Source: Limnohabitans sp. Rim8
GTDB taxonomy: Bacteria; Pseudomonadota; Gammaproteobacteria; Burkholderiales; Burkholderiaceae_C
Direction of reading: 5' to 3'
DNA: 34,461 nucleotides
Assembly (NCBI GenBank): GCA_945901045.1
Contig: CAMDKK010000044.1
Span: 1-34,461, forward strand
The number at the start of each line of letters is the position of its first letter. Within the stretch, counting starts at the first letter, position 1. A program made the translations under genes and the position numbers. The notes beneath the pieces are model-generated. The model did not search any database, was not told the origin of the DNA, and saw only the letters and a list, made by a program, of their open reading frames with translations. Positions 18,735 through 26,165 of the stretch are shown piece by piece.

Positions 18735-19946
18735 ATGAGCCAACATCCATTGCCTGAAAATTTACACAGAGATACTTTGGCCCTGCATACTGCGGTCGAC
18801 CGCAGCCAGTATGGCGAAAACTCTGAAGCACTGTACCTCACCAGTGGTTATGTCCAGCCCTCCGCCGAGGCCTCTGCGCGTCGGTTTGCTGGAGACGAAG
18901 AGGGCTTTACCTACGGCCGATCGGGTAACCCCACGGTCAGCAGTTTTGAAATGCGCCTGTCCGCTATGGAAGGTGCCGAAGCCGCTTTGGCCACTTCGTC
19001 AGGCATGTCGGCTGTGATGCTGATGCTGTTCAGCTTGCTCAAGTCGGGCGACCATGTGGTGTACTCCCAGTCCATGTTTGGCTCCACCCTCAAGTTAATT
19101 GGTTCTGAGTTTGCGCGTTTTGGTGTGGAGTCCACGATGGTGTCGCAAACCGATTTGGCAGCCTGGAAAGCGGCCATTCGGCCGAATACCAAGTTGCTGT
19201 TTGCCGAAACACCGACCAACCCTTTGACCGAAGTGTGTGATATCCAGGCGCTGGCCGACATGGCGCACAATGCGGCCGCTTTGTTGGCTGTTGACAATTG
19301 TTTTGCCACACCGGTGTTGCAGCGGCCCATGGAAATGGGGGCTGATATCGTCACACACTCCGGCACCAAGTACCTGGATGGCCAAGGTCGCGTCATGGCC
19401 GGAGCGCTGTGTGCCAGTGAGGCCATGATCACCGGCAAATGTCTGCCTGTGATGAAAAACGGCGGCATGGTGTTATCGCCCTTCAACGCCTGGGTGGTGC
19501 TCAAAGGTCTTGAAACCCTGGACATCCGCATGCGCGCGCAAAGCGCCCGCGCGCAAGAAATGGCTATGTGGCTAGAGCAACACCCGATGGTTTCACGCGT
19601 CTATTACCCTGGCTTGACCAGTCATCCTCAGCACGCGCTGTCGATGAAGCAAATGTCCCACCTCGGCGGTGCGGTGCTGTCGTTTGATGTCAAAGCCAAT
19701 GATCCGCAGACGGCCCGCAGTCGAGCCTTTCATGTGCTTGACAGCCTGCGTGTGCTGTCGTTGTGCACCAACTTGGGCGACACCAAAAGTCTGTTGACGC
19801 ATCCGGCCAGCACCTCGCATTGCAAGTTGTCTGAAGACCAGCGTCAAGCCGCTGGCATCGGCCAAGGCCTGATCCGTTTCGCCGTCGGACTCGAGCATGT
19901 GGGCGACATGCAGAGCGACGTGCTGCGCGGCCTGGACACACTTTGA
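18735..19946 (+). CDS. metZ: O-succinylhomoserine sulfhydrylase
   Basis: PLP enzyme that makes homocysteine directly from O-succinylhomoserine and sulfide in methionine synthesis. The product has 403 aa and belongs to the Cys/Met-metabolism trans-sulfuration family. Visible: EGFTYGRSGNPTVSSFE (phosphate-binding Tyr and Arg), SSGMSAVMLMLFSLLKSGDH, the FAETPTNPLTEVCDI segment, and the PLP lysine at about residue 212 in THSGTKYLDGQGR. ATG 18735 follows GAGGAG by about 9 bases. The frame extends back to 18672 inside purF, which is not needed. The 403-aa length and the position after purF match MetZ in Comamonadaceae and Pseudomonas rather than MetB. Confidence 0.94.
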   Translation: MSQHPLPENLHRDTLALHTAVDRSQYGENSEALYLTSGYVQPSAEASARRFAGDEEGFTYGRSGNPTVSSFEMRLSAMEGAEAALATSSGMSAVMLMLFSLLKSGDHVVYSQSMFGSTLKLIGSEFARFGVESTMVSQTDLAAWKAAIRPNTKLLFAETPTNPLTEVCDIQALADMAHNAAALLAVDNCFATPVLQRPMEMGADIVTHSGTKYLDGQGRVMAGALCASEAMITGKCLPVMKNGGMVLSPFNAWVVLKGLETLDIRMRAQSARAQEMAMWLEQHPMVSRVYYPGLTSHPQHALSMKQMSHLGGAVLSFDVKANDPQTARSRAFHVLDSLRVLSLCTNLGDTKSLLTHPASTSHCKLSEDQRQAAGIGQGLIRFAVGLEHVGDMQSDVLRGLDTL

Positions 19947-19958
19947 CTTTATTGCTGA

Positions 19959-21362
19959 ATGACTAAAACCCGTACCCGCTTTGCCCCGTCTCCGACCGGC
20001 TTTATCCACCTGGGCAACATCCGCTCGGCCTTGTACCCTTGGGCTTTTGCCCGGTCTACCGGCGGTGACTTTATTTTGCGAATTGAAGACACCGATCTGG
20101 AGCGATCCACCCAAGCCTCGGTGGACGTGATCATTGAGGGCATGGCCTGGTTGGGTCTCAACCACGACGAAGGCCCGTTCTACCAAATGCAGCGCATGGA
20201 CCGCTACAAGGCCGTGCTGCAAGAGTTGATTGCTGCAGGTCATGTCTACCCCTGCTACATGAGCATGACCGCGCTGGACGCCTTGCGTGAGCAGCAAATG
20301 GCCAACAAAGAAAAGCCACGCTATGACGGCACATGGCGCCCGGAGCCGGGCAAGACCTTGCCCCCCATCCCTGACGGTACGGCCCCTGTATTGCGCTTTA
20401 AAAACCCGCAGGGCGGTGTGGTGGCGTGGGAGGACAAAGTCAAAGGCCGGATTGAAATCAGCAATGACGAGTTGGACGATCTGGTGATAGCAAGGCCCGC
20501 ACAGAACGGCGAAGCTGTGGGCACGCCCACCTACAACTTCTGCGTGGTTGTGGACGACATCGACATGGCCATCACGCATGTGATTCGGGGTGATGACCAT
20601 GTGAACAACACGCCGCGTCAAATCAACGTTTTCAAAGCCTTGGGCAAAGAGCCGCCGGTCTACGCCCATTTGCCCACCGTGCTCAATGAGCAGGGTGAAA
20701 AAATGAGCAAGCGCAGCGGCGCCAAAGCCGTCACGCAATACCGCGACGAAGGCTACCTGCCTGTTGCCATGGTGAACTACCTGGCCCGCTTGGGTTGGAG
20801 CCATGGCGACGACGAAATTTTCAGTCGTGCCCAATTTGTGTCATGGTTCAACTTGGATCACCTGGGGCGCAGTGCAGCGCAATTTGACGAAGCCAAATTG
20901 CGCTGGGTGAATGCCCAGCACATGAAAATCATGGACGATGCGGCTTTGGCCGATCTGGTCAGGGCGCAGTTGCAAAAGCGCGGCATCACACCCGACGACC
21001 GATTAACGGCCCTGTGCGGCCTGCTCAAAGACCGGTGTGACACCACCGTCATGCTGGCCGACTGGGTTTCCAAGTTTTATACCAATGTCGCGCCCAACGG
21101 TGATGAACTTTCGCAGCACGTGACCGATGCGGTGCGACCGGCGTTGAACTTGTTGGCTGAGAAATTGTCGGTCTGTAGCTGGGACAAAGCGTCTATTGCG
21201 GCCGTGCTGAAAGAGGTGCTCACAGCGCAAGGCTTGAAGATGCCGCAACTGGCCATGCCTGTGCGTGTACTGGTTATGGGCACGGCGCAAACGCCTTCAC
21301 TCGATGCCGTATTGGCCCTGAGTGACAGAGAAAAAATTTTGGCGCTATTGCGAAACGCTTAA
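19959..21362 (+). CDS. gltX: Glutamyl-tRNA synthetase
   Basis: Charges tRNA-Glu with glutamate. A 467-aa class I synthetase. The HIGH-type motif appears as [16 protein letters not shown] (residues 9-24) and KMSKRS at about 248-253; the glutamate-specific arginine lies in TRFAPSPTG. The C-terminal anticodon-binding helical domain is complete (ending [18 protein letters not shown]). If the cell lacks GlnRS or keeps GatCAB, the enzyme might also charge tRNA-Gln; that cannot be judged here. It lies 12 bases after metZ. A tRNA-Glu gene sits only about 250 bases downstream. Confidence 0.97.
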   Translation: MTKTRTRFAPSPTGFIHLGNIRSALYPWAFARSTGGDFILRIEDTDLERSTQASVDVIIEGMAWLGLNHDEGPFYQMQRMDRYKAVLQELIAAGHVYPCYMSMTALDALREQQMANKEKPRYDGTWRPEPGKTLPPIPDGTAPVLRFKNPQGGVVAWEDKVKGRIEISNDELDDLVIARPAQNGEAVGTPTYNFCVVVDDIDMAITHVIRGDDHVNNTPRQINVFKALGKEPPVYAHLPTVLNEQGEKMSKRSGAKAVTQYRDEGYLPVAMVNYLARLGWSHGDDEIFSRAQFVSWFNLDHLGRSAAQFDEAKLRWVNAQHMKIMDDAALADLVRAQLQKRGITPDDRLTALCGLLKDRCDTTVMLADWVSKFYTNVAPNGDELSQHVTDAVRPALNLLAEKLSVCSWDKASIAAVLKEVLTAQGLKMPQLAMPVRVLVMGTAQTPSLDAVLALSDREKILALLRNA

Positions 21363-21377
21363 ATTCCTGTCTATAAT
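21348..21377 (+). promoter_or_regulatory. Sigma-70 promoter of the tRNA cluster
   Basis: TTGCGA (21348-21353) and a perfect TATAAT (21372-21377) are separated by 18 bases. The -35 box lies in the last codons of gltX. About 60 bases separate it from tRNA-Ala, long enough for a processed leader, which contains the hairpin at 21405-21428. Confidence 0.65.
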
Positions 21378-21404
21378 CTAAGACTCGACACCTACGAGGA
21401 AGAA

Positions 21405-21428
21405 CGCATTAGCTGAGAAGTTAATGCG
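21405..21428 (+). other. Leader hairpin before tRNA-Ala
   Basis: CGCATTA and TAATGCG pair into a 7-bp stem around a 10-base loop, 11 bases before tRNA-Ala. It lacks a T-tract, so termination is unlikely; it may help processing or be incidental. Confidence 0.35.
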
Positions 21429-21439
21429 CCAAAACCAAG

Positions 21440-21515
<76 letters not shown>

Positions 21516-21535
21516 AAGTGTTGAGATAACTCGTT

Positions 21536-21602
21536 AGAGTTAAATTCGCAAGAGTTAAATTCGTAAGAGTTAAATTCGAAAAAATCAGATTCGAAAGAAT
21601 CA
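21536..21602 (+). repeat. 15-bp tandem repeat in the tRNA-Ala/tRNA-Glu spacer
   Basis: AGAGTTAAATTCGnA occurs three times in a row (21536-21580, with C, T and A at n), followed by a diverged fourth copy AAAATCAGATTCGAA (21581-21595) and a half copy. It lies wholly in the transcribed spacer. No CRISPR character: units are contiguous with no spacers. Confidence 0.9.
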
Positions 21603-21613
21603 GTCCAGGTTTT

Positions 21614-21689
21614 GACCCTATCGTCTAGAGGCCTAGGACATCACCCTTTCACGGTGAGTACCGGGGTTCGAATCCCCGTAGGGTCGCCA
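21614..21689 (+). tRNA. tRNA-Glu (TTC)
   Basis: A 76-base tRNA with encoded CCA and discriminator G. Acceptor stem GACCCTA / TAGGGTC; the anticodon loop CTTTCAC between TCACC and GGTGA gives anticodon TTC. The D-arm TCGTCTAGAGGCCTAGGA is typical of tRNA-Glu. Second gene in the cluster, 98 bases after tRNA-Ala. Confidence 0.97.
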
Positions 21690-21738
21690 AGTTTGTAGCA
21701 CTTGGCTTCAACACAAGTTGAAGCAAAGCTACCTACCA

Positions 21739-21815
21739 GGAGTGGTAGTTCAGTTGGTTAGAATACCGGCCTGTCACGCCGGGGGTCGCGGGTTCGAGTC
21801 CCGTCCACTCCGCCA
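21739..21815 (+). tRNA. tRNA-Asp (GTC), integration site of the downstream element
   Basis: A 77-base tRNA with encoded CCA. Acceptor stem GGAGTGG / CCACTCC, discriminator G, anticodon loop CTGTCAC between CCGGC and GCCGG giving GTC. The last 14 bases are repeated exactly at 31253-31266, so the 3' end serves as the attachment site. The gene stays intact because the incoming element supplies the matching 3' end. Confidence 0.97.
21802..21815 (+). repeat. attL: direct repeat at the tRNA-Asp 3' end
   Basis: CGTCCACTCCGCCA, the last 14 bases of tRNA-Asp including CCA, is identical to 31253-31266 about 9.45 kb away in the same orientation. One further base to the left differs (C here, A in the other copy). 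Confidence 0.85.
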
Positions 21816-21825
21816 GTAAGTTAGT

Positions 21826-21852
21826 AAAAATGCGCCTTTGGGCGCATTTTTT
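21826..21852 (+). terminator. Terminator after tRNA-Asp, inside the element
   Basis: The stem AAAAATGCGCC / GGGCGCATTTTTT with loop TT(T) lies 10 bases after the tRNA 3' end and is followed by a T-rich run. Because it is inside the attachment repeats, the element itself supplies the terminator for the tRNA operon. Confidence 0.9.
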
Positions 21853-21859
21853 ATTTGTA

Positions 21860-21888
21860 CATACCCAAAGACATATCCAAAAATTGAT
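21860..21888 (+). repeat. Candidate integrase arm site, left copy
   Basis: CATACC, five differing bases, then ACATATCCAAAAATTGAT. This nearly matches 31112-31141 at the other end of the element (25 of 30 positions, one gap), in the same orientation. Its position 45 bases inside attL fits an arm-type binding site for the integrase. The role is inferred. Confidence 0.55.
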
Positions 21889-22075
21889 CTACTCACAGGG
21901 TTTTTGTATCAAACCTTGTAAGTACAAAAGTGCGCGAATGCTTGTATGGTGTCGGTACCTTTAGTTCATTGGAAAAAGCTGGTTTTCTTAAAGCTTAGCC
22001 TTTTGAAAGCATCTGTTCAATGCGGCATGGACGGCTTGGAAGCGACGCGATAGACTTCATGTAGGCACTCTCCAA

Positions 22076-22651
22076 ATGTTTTTAAACCCTGCATTAGATA
22101 CAAGCAACCCCTTCCTCGTAGAAGTTGAGGAAAAGCTATACGAATATTTTTGTAAGGGGGTAATTCTTGCCAATGGTAAAAATTTGGCTTTGGGGGGTGG
22201 CATGCTTGTCTTGATGAGTCCATTGGGAATATTAATACCAATGTTAAATAGTTGGCATAAATTGCTTCTTCTTTTGTTGGTTTGGTGGTTCTCTATTGAC
22301 TATCTTGCGCCATATGCATACGCCAGTGAAGCACTTATTTACTTTGGTTTTTTGGGACTATTTTGGAAAGCTTTGTTGGATGAAATACAAAACTTATTTA
22401 AGGGGTTTTTAATTTTTATTACTTGGGGTGGCGCACTCAAGCTGCTCTGTCAAGCTTGTCTCAATAAAAATTTTTTTGGGCAAGCAATTCTTGTAAAAGG
22501 GAAAAATGAAAAAATAGTTGCGTCGCTTGCAGGTGTTTTGGGAGGCGGTTTTCGTGGAAAGTATGATCGTTTAGTAGATCTCTACTTGAACTCAAATACC
22601 GATTGGGGGCGAGAGGCTTTGCGAGAATTCCTTGATAAAGAAAAAAATTAG
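22076..22651 (+). CDS. Element cargo: membrane protein of unknown function
   Basis: The product has 191 aa and I do not recognise it. After a short charged N-terminus there are about four hydrophobic helices: around residues 38-56 (ALGGGMLVLMSPLGILIPML), 60-78 (HKLLLLLLVWWFSIDYLAPY), 85-103 (ALIYFGFLGLFWKALL) and 108-128 (LFKGFLIFITWGGALKLLCQ). A charged C-terminal domain of about 55 residues includes GVLGGGFRGKYDRLVDLYL. The start ATG has no good ribosome site. It is the first gene inside attL. AT-rich codon use sets it apart from gltX upstream. A soluble partner gene begins 10 bases after its stop. Confidence 0.65.
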   Translation: MFLNPALDTSNPFLVEVEEKLYEYFCKGVILANGKNLALGGGMLVLMSPLGILIPMLNSWHKLLLLLLVWWFSIDYLAPYAYASEALIYFGFLGLFWKALLDEIQNLFKGFLIFITWGGALKLLCQACLNKNFFGQAILVKGKNEKIVASLAGVLGGGFRGKYDRLVDLYLNSNTDWGREALREFLDKEKN

Positions 22652-22660
22652 GAAATATTA

Positions 22661-23062
22661 ATGGAATTAAAGAGTATCAGCCTAAATCTGAAGCATTCAA
22701 TCCAGCAAAACCATTCTGCGACCTTGGATCTATCACCTGGAGAAATCGCAGGATTTTTAGATGTATGTCGTCAAGCACTGCATGGATATGTTTGTCATGC
22801 AAATGCTCAACTGGGCTCTGACTCAGATGCACTTCTTTCGATAAAAGAACTTGAAAAAATAGACTCGGTATTTCGTGAATTAACGGATAATTTTTTTCCA
22901 ATGGCGCACTCAAACGAACATTTAAGAAACTTGCAAATTGTTGATAAGACCGAATACGTTCGAGTTATTGATGGACTATCGCGCTTGACCAGAATGGGTG
23001 ATGAAGCGCGTGAGCTATCAGATTACGTATCTCAATCAATCGGCAGATTAATCAATCCGTAA
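22661..23062 (+). CDS. Element cargo: small soluble helical protein
   Basis: The product has 133 aa, is acidic and is probably all-helical, with no signal peptide or membrane helix. It contains LDLSPGEIAGFLDVCRQALH and IDSVFRELTDNFFPMAH, and ends in DYVSQSIGRLINP. I recognise no domain. The ATG follows AGGA by about 8 bases and lies 10 bases after the membrane-protein gene, so the two form a two-gene unit. A membrane protein with a small soluble partner at the edge of a satellite-like element is a place where phage-defence or superinfection genes are often found, but nothing in the sequence proves that role. Confidence 0.65.
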   Translation: MELKSISLNLKHSIQQNHSATLDLSPGEIAGFLDVCRQALHGYVCHANAQLGSDSDALLSIKELEKIDSVFRELTDNFFPMAHSNEHLRNLQIVDKTEYVRVIDGLSRLTRMGDEARELSDYVSQSIGRLINP

Positions 23063-23111
23063 GATTGAAGAAATTTGAGATTTTAGAGCCATTAATTTCA
23101 TGGTATTACAT

Positions 23112-23930
23112 TTACTTTATCTCAAAAATAGTGATCTCCGGACGTGCACCAATGCGCATAGGAATTACAGAAGTTCCAATTCCTTTCGATACGTAAAGAT
23201 CACCCCATTGAGTTTGATACCAACCTGCAATAAATCTACCGCTGCCAGGCGGAGTTATTAGGGCCTTGTTTCCAATAGCTAACTGCCCGCCGTGAGTATG
23301 CCCTGCAATACTAAAAGCTATTTTCTTCAATGTAGTTGGTGGTGCTTCATCGAAGAGCCCGGGTGAGTGCTCAGTAATAATGATCTGATCTTCCTTGCCA
23401 CACTGTCGAAGTGTTTGATCAACTTCAGGTTGTCCGGCCGTGTAGTCATCGAATCCTGCAATGCTTAAACGAAACCCATTATTCGAGAGTGACATGCACT
23501 GGTTAATTAGCAGGGTTACATCATTTTTTTCATAAGTAGCAGCAAGCGCTTTTAAGTCAACACCAGACCAATGTTCCCAATTACCCAGAATCGCGATCTT
23601 TATAGAAGGCGGAAGGTCCCTCAAAAAACTATTCAGAGTGGGCAGTGAATCGCGGTGATCAATCACGTCTCCAGATAACAAAATAATATTGGGTTTAAGC
23701 AGTTTTAGTTGTTCAAGTGTTTTGCGCTCAGTCTGACCGATCTTTGAAATGTGAAGATCTGACAATTGAGCAATATTTAGTGTCATGCCTCCAAGCCCTA
23801 CTTGCCGTGACCATTGGATCACCTCTACCCTCTGGGGTTCGATGAAGAAACCATAAAAAAGCAAAAAAACAATAGCCGCGAAAGATATGACTTTCCAGAA
23901 TTGTTTTTGAATTTGACTTAGGGGGTTCAT
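23112..23930 (-). CDS. Membrane-anchored calcineurin-like metallophosphoesterase
   Basis: A 272-aa protein with one N-terminal membrane helix at about residues 14-30 (VISFAAIVFLLFYGFFI), followed by a phosphoesterase domain of the YkuE/YaeI sort. The metal-ligand motifs are complete: DLH (D58, H60), GD (87-88), GNWEH (N117, H120; Trp replaces the more usual His of GNHE), H187 in TEHSP and GHTH (210-213). Such enzymes use two metals to cleave phosphoesters; YkuE- and LpxH-like members act on envelope lipids or nucleotides. The substrate is unknown here. It converges with the gene at 22661 and stands alone. The start lacks a clear Shine-Dalgarno. It is an unusual cargo for a small integrative element. 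Confidence 0.85.
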   Translation of the reverse strand: MNPLSQIQKQFWKVISFAAIVFLLFYGFFIEPQRVEVIQWSRQVGLGGMTLNIAQLSDLHISKIGQTERKTLEQLKLLKPNIILLSGDVIDHRDSLPTLNSFLRDLPPSIKIAILGNWEHWSGVDLKALAATYEKNDVTLLINQCMSLSNNGFRLSIAGFDDYTAGQPEVDQTLRQCGKEDQIIITEHSPGLFDEAPPTTLKKIAFSIAGHTHGGQLAIGNKALITPPGSGRFIAGWYQTQWGDLYVSKGIGTSVIPMRIGARPEITIFEIK

Positions 23931-23980
23931 GGGTAACTAATTATTAGAGTTTGTCAGTTTGTTTTCTTCTTGCGTAACTT

Positions 23981-24094
23981 TCAAATCGAGGGAGGGCGAT
24001 TTGTACGCTCCCAATCTTCAATGGCCTGATTGGTAGTCATCAATACCGCATCAACTTCCGTCACTACTTATCGCGAGATTTCAGAATACTTTGA
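23981..24094 (-). pseudogene. Possible 3' remnant of a lost gene
   Basis: On the minus strand this stretch reads SKYSEISR, a TAA stop (24068-24070), then VVTEVDAVLMTTNQAIEDWE and RTNRPPSI before TGA (23981). The amino-acid sequence looks like real protein and continues in the same frame across the stop, which suggests the end of a decayed gene. I cannot name the family. Further upstream the frame runs into a run of Gs (CCCCCCCCC on the plus strand, about 24109-24118) and loses any coding character. The rest of the 23931-24272 gap shows nothing I can identify. A GTG-started 28-aa peptide is possible but less likely. Confidence 0.35.
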
Positions 24095-24272
24095 CCCCAC
24101 CGTACCCCACCCCCCCCCTAATTTCATTTGGGTCCCTCTGGCTTTTATACGAACTGTGTTTCGCTCAAACGATTTGTAATTTATTTAAATCAATGATGAG
24201 AAAGCCAAAGCCTATCAATCAGACTCAATGACTTGATGTCGTTAGTCTGCACACTGACTGAACAGATGAAAA

Positions 24273-24551
24273 TCATGTTTTCGTCATACAGATAGACAAC
24301 ATACTTTTTTTACGTGCATTGGCGTAGTCTTGTGCACTTTCATAACCACCTAATTTCCAGACCAGTGGATCAGCAAACGCCTCTGACATTGCGGTTTGGT
24401 AGGTTTGATTTGCCAGCATTTGGCAATTAGCCATTTTTTTGGCATTCTCTTCTGGAGTAGGGCAGCCGACGTTAAATTTCCTGCACCAGACGGATTCAGA
24501 GAATGATGTAATTGATGTGAAAAGAAAAAGAAGAGTAATTAAATATTTCAA
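24273..24551 (-). CDS. Element cargo: small exported cysteine-containing protein
   Basis: A 92-aa protein starting at TTG, with AAAGGTC about 6 bases upstream. The N-terminus (KYLITLLFLFTSITSFSES) is a signal peptide. The mature part of about 70 residues has four cysteines (WCRKFNVGC, NCQML, SICMT), enough for two disulfides, and a WKLGGYESAQDYANARKK segment. The function is unknown. It follows the 227-aa exported protein by 36 bases on the same strand, so the two probably form an operon. Confidence 0.6.
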   Translation of the reverse strand: MKYLITLLFLFTSITSFSESVWCRKFNVGCPTPEENAKKMANCQMLANQTYQTAMSEAFADPLVWKLGGYESAQDYANARKKSMLSICMTKT

Positions 24552-24587
24552 AACTTGACCTTTAATTATTAAGTTAGATTTTGTAAT

Positions 24588-25271
24588 TTACTTTGCAACT
24601 TTTGTGAAGGTCGTTTTAGTTATTTTTTGAGTGAATCTGACAAACGCAGCTTTGACTTCTTCTTCATATTTTGCATCTTCACTACTCGCCAATATTTTTT
24701 CTCCACCCATCATCGTGCCGACCGCTAATGTTGTGGCTTTACTGAGTACTTTCCCAGTTTTTGCATCTATTTTTCGAATTCCGAATACACCTTCAATGTA
24801 GGATCCAGTAAAACGTTTTGTGATATTTAAATCAACGAATCCAAATTCGAAAATTAAATCATTTGAGGAGACACCAGTTCCACTTGTTTCGGTTCGGCTA
24901 TCTGTGTTGTATATTTTTGAATACGTTTCTTGTGGGTAAGTTGGTTCGGAAAGAGCGATGTTTTTTGCTATTCCTAATCGACTAATTTCTTCTTCAATTG
25001 TTTTTTGCGCAGTGAGGAAAATGATATTTTTTTCAGAGCTTTCATCTGCGTCACGGCTTTTGGAAGTTAGCGTATTTTCAGCCAATATACCAATTGCGCC
25101 AAAAATAGCGCCAATAGTTTGATTGGCACCACCAATCTTTAGATTCCCTGTTGGCAGAATAATTGCACTTTTTTCATTTAAATCAACAGGTAAATTTTTA
25201 TCAGTATCTGCATTGGCGAGTGTTGTAAAAATTGATACTAAAAACAGAAATGCATAAGCAAATAATTTCAT
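24588..25271 (-). CDS. Element cargo: exported protein of unknown function
   Basis: A 227-aa protein with a signal peptide (MKLFAYAFLFLVSIFTTLAN, cleaved near ANA). The mature protein has a GGANQTIGAIFGAIGILAE segment that could form a short glycine-rich membrane-active helix, and then a mixed alpha/beta part with IFEFGFVDLNITKRFTGSYI and IEGVFGIRKIDAKTGKVLSK. I do not recognise the family. There is no lipobox. The start ATG follows AAAGGA by 7 bases. It is strongly AT-rich compared with the chromosome. It is the first gene of a two-gene unit with the small cysteine-containing exported protein. Confidence 0.65.
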   Translation of the reverse strand: MKLFAYAFLFLVSIFTTLANADTDKNLPVDLNEKSAIILPTGNLKIGGANQTIGAIFGAIGILAENTLTSKSRDADESSEKNIIFLTAQKTIEEEISRLGIAKNIALSEPTYPQETYSKIYNTDSRTETSGTGVSSNDLIFEFGFVDLNITKRFTGSYIEGVFGIRKIDAKTGKVLSKATTLAVGTMMGGEKILASSEDAKYEEEVKAAFVRFTQKITKTTFTKVAK

Positions 25272-25502
25272 GGGTATTCCTTTTGCTGAATTGATATCGA
25301 TTGACTAAATGTATTCATTTTAAAATTGGTTTTTGAAAATTTCAATTTAATCAAGTTGTATTTAGGTTCAGACGCGCAGGCATCAAAATGCAGTTGCATC
25401 GTGTGGTGTCAACACTTCAGGTAGGGTAACTCAAAAGCAGGAACATCTAAGTTTGTTGTTTGGGTTGCGGACAAAAACCACCATATTTTTGCCGATGTTG
25501 AT

Positions 25503-25901
25503 CTATTTCGGTCTGATCTGCTTCAAAATTTCCACAAGTTCCGGACAGGCCGCATTTGCAGATGTTGGTTTTCTTCCTGGCGTCTTTGGCCCAGTCATCA
25601 TTCCCAGTCCCCATCCTATCGACTCCAGCATTGCCAATCGCGCGCTGGCATAGCTTCTTTCAGTTCGCAAGGCAGAGGTTTGCTCACCGTGAACAATCTT
25701 GACCTCCGAGCAGCGGTGACGACCTTTAGGTGTCTTAGGACCGGTAGAACGACCGCCGTGAAATCTACAAACAGATTTGCCTTTTAAAGCGGGCGCTTTG
25801 CATTGTTGTCTCGTTCTTTTTGATGTGGCTTGACACTGGGGACATCGAATCTTGCCCCCCAGGGTCATGAAGAATGTTGACCTTGCTGGGTGTTTGGACA
25901 T
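25503..25901 (-). CDS. HGGxSTG-motif protein
   Basis: A 132-aa protein of a family common in phages and integrative elements. Two CxxC/CxxxC-like pairs (IRCPQCQ, then QQCKAPALKGKSVCRFH) lead into HGGRSTGPKTPKGR, the hallmark motif. It probably binds zinc. The function is unknown; the motif recurs in mobile-element proteins. It starts 10 bases after the small ORF at 25911 and is the last gene of the replication operon. An internal Met (residue 12) is an alternative start with a slightly better ribosome site. Confidence 0.8.
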   Translation of the reverse strand: MSKHPARSTFFMTLGGKIRCPQCQATSKRTRQQCKAPALKGKSVCRFHGGRSTGPKTPKGRHRCSEVKIVHGEQTSALRTERSYASARLAMLESIGWGLGMMTGPKTPGRKPTSANAACPELVEILKQIRPK

Positions 25902-25910
25902 ATTTCAACA

Positions 25911-26165
25911 CTATGTGGGGGGCGGAAGGGGAGATCGAAAAAATGATTCCCCAAGCACCCCATGAACGGTCGGATCCTTAATGCCGGGGTTGCCATCTGT
26001 ATTCAACAATTCTTTTAATTGATATCTTGAATTATTTTTCTCGAATAAGTGGCAAGTGTGGCAATTGAACCAAAGTGCCCACCACCTCAGGGGTATGCGC
26101 ATGCCACCAAGTGTGGTTGATTGTGGCCAAGTTGCCACTGTGATCAAACATTGGGTTATGTCCAT
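25911..26165 (-). CDS. Doubtful small ORF overlapping a repeat-rich region
   Basis: The frame encodes 84 aa, starts 10 bases before the helicase stop and ends 10 bases before the HGGxSTG gene, so the spacing fits the operon. The product (MDITQCLITVATWPQSTTLG..., with a CHTCH motif) resembles nothing I know, has no good ribosome site and overlaps a cluster of GTGGCAA-type repeats. It may be a real coupled gene or just open DNA over an origin-like or regulatory region. Confidence 0.3.
   Translation of the reverse strand: MDITQCLITVATWPQSTTLGGMRIPLRWWALWFNCHTCHLFEKNNSRYQLKELLNTDGNPGIKDPTVHGVLGESFFRSPLPPPT
26049..26138. repeat. Cluster of GTGGCAA-type short repeats
   Basis: GTGGCAA occurs at 26049-26055 and 26058-26064 (9-base spacing). 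An inverted copy TTGCCAC is at 26132-26138, paired with GTGGCCAA at 26123-26130 to give the inverted repeat GTGGC-N6-GCCAC. A further TGCCAC is at 26102-26107. The cluster lies directly downstream of the helicase gene. Iteron-like origin sequences are one possibility; the copies are short and chance cannot be excluded. Confidence 0.35.

Noticed and set aside
21536-21602. CRISPR-like repeat array
   Set aside because: Repeat units are contiguous, only 15 bases long, and have no spacers or cas genes nearby.
21902-21921. Second, older attachment-site scar (CCTTGTAAGT also seen at 31279-31288)
   Set aside because: Only ten bases are shared and the surrounding sequence does not match; chance is likely.
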